A DNA stretch of 8,053 nucleotides from Candidatus Omnitrophota bacterium (GTDB lineage: Bacteria; Omnitrophota; Gorgyraeia; Gygaellales; Profunditerraquicolaceae), in assembly GCA_026387485.1 (NCBI GenBank), contig JAPLLQ010000013.1, positions 1-8,053 on the forward strand, given 5' to 3'. The notes beneath the pieces were generated by a model, which was given only the letters and a program-made list of their open reading frames with translations, did no database searches and was not told the origin of the DNA. The position numbers were made by a program, and so were the translations under genes. Shown one piece after another: positions 1-6,612 of this stretch (position 1 is its first letter; the number at the start of each line of letters is the position of its first letter).

Positions 1-549
1 TTAATGGCGCTGGTATTAACCAAATCGCTGGGCGGGCTTTTGTGTCTCTTGTTGGCATTGACATTATATTTTTTCCTGCTTAAAGAAAAACGACGGGACA
101 AGATCTTCCTGTCTTTAGGCGGGGTGCTTACGGTTACGGGAATGATTTTTCTCCTGCGGATGACGCATGCAACAAACCATACCCATCCCTTCTTCTCTAC
201 CACGATGCGCCTGGACTATTGGCGCCAGGCCATTGAGGTAATCAAAAGTTCACCGCTTACAGGAGTAGGCCTGGGCAACTTCAATCTACCACTATCCCGC
301 TACGCCCACAACTCTTACTTACAAATCTGGGCGGAAATGGGGATCTTAGGGATAGCCTCATTCTTGTGGTTGATTCTTGTAATCTTTAAAGGCGCTATTT
401 TACGGCTAAAGAATTCTCCTGAACTAAAACAAAATGCCGCGCTATTGGCTGCTTGCGCGGCATTCCTGGCCCATAATTTTATCGACTTTAGTTTTTTCCT
501 GCCTGAGGTTAGCCTTATCTGGTGGATTCTTCTGGGTATGCTTCTTTAG
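1..549 (+). CDS. O-antigen ligase/polymerase-type membrane protein, C-terminal part (5' truncated)
   Basis: The frame is already open at base 1, so the gene begins before the window. The ATG at base 4 is probably internal. What remains is about 182 codons of a protein family usually 400-450 residues long. Hydrophobic segments lie near the start (LLCLLLALTLYFFLL), at TVTGMIFLL, at LGIASFLWLILVIF, and in two segments near the end (ALLAACAAFLAHNFIDF and VSLIWWILLGMLL). The stretch RLDYWRQAIEVIKSSPLTGVGLGNF followed by YAHNSYLQIWAEMGILG has the layout of the large periplasmic loop and following helix of the Wzy/WaaL (O-antigen ligase, PF04932-like) family: the Arg, the P-L-x-G-x-G-x-G-N-F turn and the H-N-S-Y motif. 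Members polymerise or ligate lipid-linked glycans at the inner membrane. Whether this one is a polymerase or a ligase cannot be told. Its stop codon overlaps the convergent ABC gene by 4 bases, and no terminator separates them. Confidence 0.82.
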   Translation, partial: LMALVLTKSLGGLLCLLLALTLYFFLLKEKRRDKIFLSLGGVLTVTGMIFLLRMTHATNHTHPFFSTTMRLDYWRQAIEVIKSSPLTGVGLGNFNLPLSRYAHNSYLQIWAEMGILGIASFLWLILVIFKGAILRLKNSPELKQNAALLAACAAFLAHNFIDFSFFLPEVSLIWWILLGMLL

Positions 550-2285
550 AATTCCCGCGCAAAATCCCGCCGGGTCTCTTCTGTCATTTGACTAGTGAAG
601 AATTCCCTATAAGCCTGACTCCTAGATAATAATTCGCTATGAGTACCTTCTTCTATTTTACCATCTGCGGTGAAAAGAAATAACAAATCGGCATCTTTTA
701 TTGTAGATAGACGGTGGGAAATGACTACGGTAGACCGCCCTGCCCTTTTTAACCGAAGGGCGTTCAGGATCTTATCTTCGGTAGCAGAATCAATAGAAGA
801 GGTGGCCTCGTCCAGAATAAGCAGATCCGGCTCTCTTGTAATCGCCCTTGCCAAAGCGACTCTTTGCTTAAAACCCTGGGATAGCTGACAACCGCTTTCT
901 CCAATAAAAGTATCATACCCGCAAGGTAACCACTTAATAAAATCATGCATTTGCGCTATCCTTCCTGCTTCTTGAACTTTATCTTCCGTAAGATTATTCA
1001 AATCGCAGACGATATTATCCCTGATGCTTAAATCAAACAAAAGCGGATCCTGAGTGGCAATAGCAATTTTGTTTCTCAAGGACTCTAACTTTATGCCTTT
1101 TAAATCAACGCCATCTATGGTTATCTTCCCGCCTTGAGGGTCATATAACCTTAAAATAAGGTTGGCTAAAGTAGTTTTACCGCATCCGGAAGGGCCGACT
1201 ATAGCTATCCATAAGAATTGGTCGAAAACAAGCCTATCTTTCTCATAGCCAAATTTTACCCCCTGGAAGAAGACCTTGCCTTTGAGCGAAATTATATTTT
1301 CTGCCCCCGGATGATCTCGAATCTGCGCATCAAGACTAATAATCTGCGCGATTTTATCCAAAGAAATTCCCTGTTGAATGAAATATTCAAACCTATAGCT
1401 TAAAGACTGCAGCAAATTGCCTAACTGAACAATATAAAGCATGGCGGCAGAAAAAGTACCCAGAGAAATCTTCCCCTGTATAATCATCCATCCACCGTAA
1501 AGGCTGATTAAACCATATGCCCCTTTGGATAAGAATACAGCGCCTAGCGAATTAAATACTGACCAACGAAAACCGTTTAGCCCTAAACGTATATTTTTCA
1601 GCAGCTGCCTTACATAAACATGCTCCTGCCATTTATTAAGCCCAAGCGCCTTAACAATCTGAACATTAGCCAAAGATTCTTCCAATAGTTTTGTCAACTT
1701 TACACGAGAACTCCAGATTTCATTATAAAGGGGGCGGATTTTTTTTCGTATATAAAGGCTCTGCAGTAAAAATAAGGGGCTTAAGGCAAGTAGAAATACA
1801 GTCAAACGCAAATTCAACCACAATGAGATAGCCAGAATAATAAATAATTTTGAAATATCAACTAAAAGAAATGGTATTTGATCGGCGATAAAATCTGCCA
1901 GGGGCTCAATATTTGAGATTCGGTATATATTTTCTCCGATAGAACTAGAACGAAAAAAACCCATATCTAAAGAAAACAGTTTCTTAATTAACTTCCGGGA
2001 TAGGTTTAACTTAATCCTTACCGCTAACCGTTTTTTTAGTATATCATTGCTGAATTTAGCCAAAGCGCTGATTAAAACAAGCGCTGCCCCTAATACGCTT
2101 AACTTCAAGAAAACATTAAGGTCCTTTTTTAAAAAAGATTTATCGACATAAAGGCTAGAGAGGTAGGGGCCGATAAGGAAGAAAACCGAAGAAAGAAACC
2201 CTAATATAACCAATATTAGTATATTCTTCCTAAAAGGCCGTAGGAATCGTATGCTGTTCAGTGATCTTCTAAGCTTATTTTCCAA
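546..2285 (-). CDS. ABC exporter, fused permease and ATPase, last gene of the peptide cassette
   Basis: This is a 579-residue ABC half-exporter, probably a homodimer in the inner membrane that exports the cassette's peptide. It has about six membrane segments between residues 20 and 295 and an ATPase domain from about 335. There is no N-terminal C39 peptidase domain, so leader cleavage would fall to the separate upstream peptidase. ATPase motifs are A-loop Tyr347, Walker A GPSGCGKT at 364-371, Q-loop Gln412, signature LSQGF at 468-472, Walker B LLILDE ending at Glu493, and H-loop His524. Two things are odd. The signature is LSQGF rather than LSGGQ. Only 16 residues separate Tyr347 from Walker A, against about 24 in MsbA, so a strand/turn of about 8 residues is missing after VFDQF. 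The start is TTG at 2285, overlapping the upstream gene by 11 bases. I see no good ribosome-binding site, so coupling is likely. An in-frame stop lies just upstream, and no better start is visible. Confidence 0.88.
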   Translation of the reverse strand: MENKLRRSLNSIRFLRPFRKNILILVILGFLSSVFFLIGPYLSSLYVDKSFLKKDLNVFLKLSVLGAALVLISALAKFSNDILKKRLAVRIKLNLSRKLIKKLFSLDMGFFRSSSIGENIYRISNIEPLADFIADQIPFLLVDISKLFIILAISLWLNLRLTVFLLALSPLFLLQSLYIRKKIRPLYNEIWSSRVKLTKLLEESLANVQIVKALGLNKWQEHVYVRQLLKNIRLGLNGFRWSVFNSLGAVFLSKGAYGLISLYGGWMIIQGKISLGTFSAAMLYIVQLGNLLQSLSYRFEYFIQQGISLDKIAQIISLDAQIRDHPGAENIISLKGKVFFQGVKFGYEKDRLVFDQFLWIAIVGPSGCGKTTLANLILRLYDPQGGKITIDGVDLKGIKLESLRNKIAIATQDPLLFDLSIRDNIVCDLNNLTEDKVQEAGRIAQMHDFIKWLPCGYDTFIGESGCQLSQGFKQRVALARAITREPDLLILDEATSSIDSATEDKILNALRLKRAGRSTVVISHRLSTIKDADLLFLFTADGKIEEGTHSELLSRSQAYREFFTSQMTEETRRDFAREF

Positions 2286-3423
2286 TTGATGAATCGTAAT
2301 TTAATGCGCTTAAGCCAGTTATAGCCTTGGCGCGCGCATGAGCTACTTGACAGAAATATTCTACTGGTGAGTCCAGCCTTCCGGTCTCTAAATGGGAATG
2401 TGCCGGACACCAGAGGCAGAGGTTGATAATCTCGCATCTGTCGCAACGGTTTAGAAATTCTTTATTTTCCGAACGCATATTTCGCACATTAGGAACGAAA
2501 CCCAAACAAGCTTCTTCAACCAAGCCTTTCTTTAAATCATAGATACAATCCGGGTGACTAAGTGAAGAGCAGAGTTTAAAAGACCCGCCGTAGCTGACAT
2601 AAAAACTTCCCTGACCAGTACCGCAGTGAAAAAGATGATCGCAGCCGTAGTGTTCGAATTGTGGGTTGATCAGCTTATCGCAACCCTTGCGTAGGGCCTC
2701 GGAACGCTCGCTATCCTGCTGCTCGATCGCAACAATTTCCTTAGGAGAAAGGCGCTCAGACTTTATCTCTTCATTTCTTTTCCGGTTGCCGTCAAAACGC
2801 AGATGCAATAGGGGATCAAAACGAAAATAATCCTTGGTATGTCTGCGGCAAAAACGCGCAATTTCCGACAACTCATCCACATTGGAACGTAAGGCCATAG
2901 CTTTAAGCCGCACCTTTAGGCCGTTAGCCAATAAAAGGTTCAACCCGCGCATAAAGGCGCTAAACGAGCCTTTGCGCCGTGTTACTTTTTCGTAGGTTTC
3001 TTGGGTAACCCCGTAAACCGTTACTTCAAGGTCTCGGGGAGGGTATTTCTTAAAAAAAGAGATATGTTTTTGCGTAACCAGCGTGGCGTTAGTAAACACC
3101 GAGGTTAAAAAACCTTTCTTCTTCAGGTAAAGGTATATTTCAAAAAAATCCGGACGCAGAAGCGGCTCTCCCCCCGTGATCAGACACCACACTACGCCCA
3201 AAGAACGAGCCTGGAGAGCAATATCACCAATTTGAGCAAAGTTAAGCTCTTTTTTCTGCGCCTCAATATTATCAGCAGGTAAGTTAACATAACAGTGCCG
3301 GCAATTATTGTTGCAGCGAGCAGTAATTTCCAAACTAAATGACACAAATCCCCTCTGGCAACGCCTTTTTTCCCAAAGGCTGAATTCAGACAGGGCTGTC
3401 TCCGTTACAAAAAGCTTGCTCAT
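2275..3423 (-). CDS. Radical SAM/SPASM peptide-modifying enzyme B
   Basis: This is a 382-residue PqqE-like radical SAM protein. The 4Fe-4S/SAM motif is CNNNCRHC with Cys37, Cys41 and Cys44, followed by GGEP at 84-87 (SAM-binding loop). A cysteine-rich C-terminal SPASM-type region includes Cys261, 267, 285, 293, 327, 330, 336, 339 and 358, expected to bind auxiliary clusters. It lines up almost residue for residue with enzyme A (bases 4202-5413), including the PVEYFCxxAH tail, so the two are paralogues. Tyr275 stands where enzyme A has Cys275, which may change the auxiliary cluster. I chose the ATG at 3423 because it forms an ATGA overlap with the upstream peptidase stop and starts at the same distance from the CNNNC motif as enzyme A. 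A longer frame reaches 3480 but would overlap the peptidase by 61 bases. By family, it would modify the precursor core with SAM-derived radical chemistry. The product is unknown. In recalled Scm nomenclature it would be one of ScmE/ScmF. Confidence 0.9.
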   Translation of the reverse strand: MSKLFVTETALSEFSLWEKRRCQRGFVSFSLEITARCNNNCRHCYVNLPADNIEAQKKELNFAQIGDIALQARSLGVVWCLITGGEPLLRPDFFEIYLYLKKKGFLTSVFTNATLVTQKHISFFKKYPPRDLEVTVYGVTQETYEKVTRRKGSFSAFMRGLNLLLANGLKVRLKAMALRSNVDELSEIARFCRRHTKDYFRFDPLLHLRFDGNRKRNEEIKSERLSPKEIVAIEQQDSERSEALRKGCDKLINPQFEHYGCDHLFHCGTGQGSFYVSYGGSFKLCSSLSHPDCIYDLKKGLVEEACLGFVPNVRNMRSENKEFLNRCDRCEIINLCLWCPAHSHLETGRLDSPVEYFCQVAHARAKAITGLSALNYDSSIGK

Positions 3424-3929
3424 GGCACAATCTTTTTTCGTAGGCGACGCGGAATCAGGCGCCAGCACCAAAGTATACAAGGCAAAATTTTTATCCGGCT
3501 AAGAACAGCGATTGCAACCCGTTCCCTGCCTAATCCTAGAAATATGGCCCTGTCATTTCTCTTTACCTCTGAAACATATCCTAAGATATCTTCCTTTTTT
3601 ACCAAACCGTCATTAGTAAAACAGCTATCTCCCTTGATAAGATAACCGTTCTCTAAACAAGCAACTATCCTGTGTATAACTAGTTTTCCGCCGGGCCGGA
3701 TGAAGGCAACCGTTTGCCCTCTGCCAAGCGCTGCGCCGTTTGCTGGAGAAACAGTAACTATATCTCCGTCTTTAATAAAAGGCTGCATGCTGAAACCTTT
3801 GGCCTTAAAGCGGAAAAACGCCTCTTTGGCAAGCGCGGCTTGCATAAGCGCGCTGAGCGCGGTTGCGGAAAGTGTAAGCTCCTCTGCTCTGGCAACAAAG
3901 TAGAGAGAGTTATTTTCTTTTAACTTCAA
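3420..3929 (-). CDS. S26/S24-family peptidase (signal peptidase-like), probable leader peptidase
   Basis: This protein has 169 residues. The core has the signal-peptidase/LexA fold signatures: GFSMQPFIKDGD with candidate nucleophile Ser47, KLVIHRIV with His86, and LIKGDS with Asp101. His86 lies where bacterial signal peptidase I has its Lys general base, so this resembles the Ser-His (ER/archaeal, S26B-like) type. There is no N-terminal membrane anchor. A hydrophobic stretch at about 137-156, followed by a strongly basic tail, may bind the membrane. Small proteins of this kind often sit beside PqqD-like and radical SAM genes, and I infer that it removes the precursor leader. The start is TTG at 3929, which has AAGGAAG 7 bases upstream and overlaps the PqqD-like gene by 20 bases. 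An internal ATG at residue 29 would still leave the catalytic core. The stop overlaps the next gene in an ATGA. Confidence 0.82.
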   Translation of the reverse strand: MKLKENNSLYFVARAEELTLSATALSALMQAALAKEAFFRFKAKGFSMQPFIKDGDIVTVSPANGAALGRGQTVAFIRPGGKLVIHRIVACLENGYLIKGDSCFTNDGLVKKEDILGYVSEVKRNDRAIFLGLGRERVAIAVLSRIKILPCILWCWRLIPRRLRKKIVP

Positions 3930-4224
3930 CTAGCATCTTCCTTTTAAGAAGCTCCTGCGCGATACCCACACCATCATCTTCAATTACCCCGTCAGGGCCG
4001 TCATAATCAAGCGCAAGGGCCTTTGCTATATCCTTTAAGCTCTGCTTACCGTCAAGCTTACTCCATACGGCTTTTCCGGTCTCATTCAAGGAAAATATCT
4101 CATCCTCCATATCACCTATGCCCGATACAATAGGAACAAGGATAAACTCCCCCTGTATTTCCCTTGCTACCACGTTATCCTCGGCCGGCTTATAAACGTT
4201 CTCAGGCTCTGCTTTTACTTTCAT
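3910..4224 (-). CDS. PqqD-like peptide-recognition (RRE) protein
   Basis: This protein has 104 residues and matches the PqqD/coenzyme PQQ synthesis D pattern (PF05402 type). A beta-rich N-terminal part (REIQGEFILVPI, then GDMEDEIFSLNETG) is followed by AVWSKLDGKQSLKDIAKAL and a final helix IAQELLKRKMLVEV, giving the winged-helix fold known as the RiPP recognition element. In characterised systems such proteins bind the precursor leader and present it to the radical SAM partner. The gene lies between the two SPASM enzymes and could serve both. I prefer the ATG at 4224, because GGGAGG then lies 7 bases upstream. The ATG at 4230 would leave only one base between them. The gene overlaps enzyme A by 23 bases and the peptidase by 20. 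It is recalled as the ScmD position of the SynChlorMet-type cassette. Confidence 0.88.
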   Translation of the reverse strand: MKVKAEPENVYKPAEDNVVAREIQGEFILVPIVSGIGDMEDEIFSLNETGKAVWSKLDGKQSLKDIAKALALDYDGPDGVIEDDGVGIAQELLKRKMLVEVKRK

Positions 4225-5413
4225 ATCCATGCCTCCCTTTTGCCAATCCCTGGATCCTTTCCTGCCAATCTTTTATTTCCCACGCCTTCTCATCCTTTTT
4301 TAACAAACCCAGAAACCTCGCCTGTGTATGAGCGATAGCGCAAAGATACTCTACCGGCGTATCTAAGGTGCCGTGTTCCGTCCATGATTTGGCCGGGCAT
4401 TGCTCGCAGAGACCTTTTAAAAAACACCTGGCACATTTAGCTATATATTCAGGATCTGTTGCTTTTCTTTCTCTCATTTTGGGAAAAAAATTACCCAAGG
4501 CATCTCTTAAGTTGCCTCCTCTTAAGTCATAAGCGCAATCCGGATGCCGAAGCAGCAGGCAAGGCTGAAATTTACCGTAGGCATCCACGCATCCGCTGCC
4601 CTTGCCAGAACCGCAAGAAAATAATCTATCCCCCGCAGGCCGCATAAACTTGGGACAGAACTCTTTCATCGCTTTAACATAGTTATCTTCTCTGCGAGTA
4701 AGCACACTTAACCCTTCCTGCGCGGGCATCCTCAGCTTCTCTATAAGCCGATTCTTTTCTCCGTCATCTCGCCTGCAGCGCAAATCAAAGAACATAGAAT
4801 GCGTTGGCGGTTTATCCATCCCGGGAATAGTGGCTGCCCATGTTTCAAACTCGCCTATCTCATTTTTATTCGCAGGCAACAGTGCTCCCTTAACCACAAA
4901 GGGAATTTTCCTTTCCATCAGCAAATGTATACCTTGCCAAGCAGACTCAAAAGAGCCTTTAACTCTCGTTACTGACTCATATGAGCTTTTTTTCATTCCG
5001 TAGACTGTAACTTCTATCTTCTTTAAAGGAGGGGTATGGGCAAACAAACCGGCTAAATGAGGCGTAATCAGGGTGGCGTTGGTAAAAAGCAGGACTTTTA
5101 AACCGAGCCTGCGCGCAAAGATATACACTTCCTCGAAATCTTCCCTTAAAAGCGGCTCTCCTCCGGTAAAACGCACCTCTATGCATTGTAGTGAAGCTGC
5201 TTCTTTAAGGATACTTTTTATTTCCGCGGCGGAAAGTTCTCTTTCCTTGACATCTGCATCATCCGCAGGCAAATTTATGCAGCAGTGGATGCAGTTATTA
5301 TTACAGCGCTCGGTAATCTCTATATCCAGCCGGCCTAAAAGCGGCTTAGTGCTCTTCCATAACGATACCTTGTTTATATCCTGTTTTACAACGAAAGATT
5401 CGGATTGCATCAT
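4202..5413 (-). CDS. Radical SAM/SPASM peptide-modifying enzyme A
   Basis: This is a 403-residue PqqE-like enzyme. Its cluster motif is CNNNCIHC with Cys37, Cys41 and Cys44, followed directly by an extra Cys45. GGEP lies at 84-87 and TNATLIT at 111-117. The SPASM-type C-terminus carries Cys267, 275, 285, 293, 327, 330, 336, 339 and 358, with a CxxC (327/330), a second CxxC (336/339) and the tail PVEYLCAIAH. By family it would cleave SAM reductively and modify residues of the precursor core, with auxiliary Fe-S clusters taking part. Compared with enzyme B it keeps Cys275 and has a C-terminal extension of about 20 residues that is rich in charge. Two adjacent ATGs (5413 and 5410) are possible starts. 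AAGGAAG precedes them, 2 and 5 bases away respectively, and the first overlaps the kinase-like gene's TGA. The gene is the first modifying enzyme in the operon. Confidence 0.92.
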   Translation of the reverse strand: MMQSESFVVKQDINKVSLWKSTKPLLGRLDIEITERCNNNCIHCCINLPADDADVKERELSAAEIKSILKEAASLQCIEVRFTGGEPLLREDFEEVYIFARRLGLKVLLFTNATLITPHLAGLFAHTPPLKKIEVTVYGMKKSSYESVTRVKGSFESAWQGIHLLMERKIPFVVKGALLPANKNEIGEFETWAATIPGMDKPPTHSMFFDLRCRRDDGEKNRLIEKLRMPAQEGLSVLTRREDNYVKAMKEFCPKFMRPAGDRLFSCGSGKGSGCVDAYGKFQPCLLLRHPDCAYDLRGGNLRDALGNFFPKMRERKATDPEYIAKCARCFLKGLCEQCPAKSWTEHGTLDTPVEYLCAIAHTQARFLGLLKKDEKAWEIKDWQERIQGLAKGRHGYESKSRA

Positions 5414-6387
5414 AACTTCCTTAAAATATCCACCACTGCTCCGGTTTTATCAAATTCAAGCACATAACAAGGAACCTGCTTCGCCAATTTTTCTATCAAC
5501 GCAAGCGTCTTCTCCCACCAATCAGCAGTAACAAATGGTTTAATCAGACAAGGCAGCAACCGTTTAATTATTTCTTTTTTATCTATAATTGGTATAATCA
5601 TATTCTCTTCGGCTTTCTTCAAAAACATAACTGCTTTTAAGGGCGCAGAATTACTGGATACATCTGGTACATCCCCATGGCTCCAGGTGCCGTAAATCCT
5701 AAATTCGGTTTGCGGTTTGCGGCAATCGAAGGCGGTCCTGAGCGTAGCCGAATAATTAGTGGTTTTCGTTTTTCGTACAATTATACGATCATCGCATAAG
5801 ATTTCAGCTTTACCTTTTAATAAGGACGCCATTGTGGACTTACCAGCCTCAGAATGCCCCACAAAAAGCAGCCCCTTACCATTAAAATTTACCCCACAGG
5901 AATGTAAATAACAGCCTTCTTTATCAGCTAAAACGCGCGCAAGGAGTATTTGGTCTGAAGGAAACATAGTTAGAGAGTGTAAATCTCCTTTTAAAAAAGT
6001 TCTTTCTCTAACTTTATCATTGAATATTTCTGCGCGGGTATGCTTAGAGTTAAATGTTACAACCCGGTGCAGGCTCTTATCATCTTTGGCTGGCGAAATC
6101 CCCAGGTAAATCCAAAAACCATTATTTTTATATATAGCCCATGGGGGTTTGCGGTAAACTTCCTTGCCTAAATCTTTATCGTATGAACCGACAAGCGAAA
6201 AATGATGCCAGATAAAAATATTGTCTGCTCCGGGACCATTAACTTCAAACTGTTTAAATTTGGAATGAAATGTCTGTTCATTTATCAGCAAATCAGATTC
6301 AACTTGTATAGTTATATCCGCTATCTTAAAGTAACGCCGGTGGTTTTTCTGCCATTCTTCTTTTAATTTTCTGTTTTCTCTGGCCAC
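5410..6387 (-). CDS. HPr kinase-like P-loop protein (ScmC-like)
   Basis: This protein has 325 residues. The C-terminal half resembles the HprK/PEP-carboxykinase-like fold. YLHSCGVNFNGKGLLFVGHSEAGKST is written here as two parts: the strand before the P-loop, then Walker A GHSEAGKST at 177-185. CDDR follows at 198-201, where HPr kinases have their acidic metal/nucleotide residues, and IYGTWSHGDVPD at about 231-242. The N-terminal half (1-165) is not recognised. HprK homologues in lasso-peptide clusters phosphorylate a precursor serine, so a similar role is possible here and is inferred only from family. It also fits, from memory, the conserved ScmC protein of the SynChlorMet cassette. The start is GTG at 6387, because the frame is closed by TAG two codons upstream. 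AGGGG lies 10 bases before it. Residues about 206-227 look like an in-frame insertion encoded by a repeat. The gene ends inside enzyme A's ATGATG. Confidence 0.8.
   Translation of the reverse strand: MARENRKLKEEWQKNHRRYFKIADITIQVESDLLINEQTFHSKFKQFEVNGPGADNIFIWHHFSLVGSYDKDLGKEVYRKPPWAIYKNNGFWIYLGISPAKDDKSLHRVVTFNSKHTRAEIFNDKVRERTFLKGDLHSLTMFPSDQILLARVLADKEGCYLHSCGVNFNGKGLLFVGHSEAGKSTMASLLKGKAEILCDDRIIVRKTKTTNYSATLRTAFDCRKPQTEFRIYGTWSHGDVPDVSSNSAPLKAVMFLKKAEENMIIPIIDKKEIIKRLLPCLIKPFVTADWWEKTLALIEKLAKQVPCYVLEFDKTGAVVDILRKL
5707..5772. repeat. Putative REP-like repeat inserted in frame within the kinase-like gene
   Basis: Within the HprK-like gene, the + strand reads TCCTGAGCGTAGCCGAA at 5736-5752. 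This closely resembles the dispersed palindromic motif (CCTGAGCGTAGTCGAA type) that I recall from many environmental genomes. It is flanked on one side by a perfect tandem copy of CGGTTTG (5706-5712 and 5713-5719) and on the other by TTTTCGTTTTTCG (5763-5775). The encoded residues (about 206-227) are low in hydrophobic content and fall between the CDDRIIVR strand and the FRIYGTWSHG segment, where a surface loop is expected. The frame stays open. The boundaries are estimates, and no second copy lies in the window. Confidence 0.45.
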
Positions 6388-6612
6388 CGTATACTAACCC
6401 CTATTAACAAATAAGGCAGATAAGAATTTAAAAAAACTACCCACTATTTGTATTGCTCTGAACGAAAGGTTTTACATGGTCCTATATTACACAGGCAGAA
6501 ATTCATGGACTCTTACGAACCTTTGTACTAGTCCCTAACTGCCATCAGACAGGACTGGCTCCTGCAAACAACGCAAGCACCAAAGATCAAGAAACCAAAG
6601 GCTAATTGGTAA

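Noticed and set aside
3424..3480. N-terminal extension of enzyme B to an ATG at 3480
   Set aside because: It would overlap the peptidase gene by 61 bases. The ATG at 3423 forms a normal ATGA overlap and matches the start of enzyme A.
5073..5531. A 152-codon + strand frame opposite the start of enzyme A and the end of the kinase-like gene
   Set aside because: It is antisense to two well-supported genes with intact motifs, and its translation is Ser/Leu-rich without recognisable domains.
6550..6564. Small hairpin CAGGA-CTGGC-TCCTG after the precursor gene as a terminator
   Set aside because: The stem is only 5 pairs and is not followed by a T-tract. The run of seven T near 6430 on the - strand has no stem before it.
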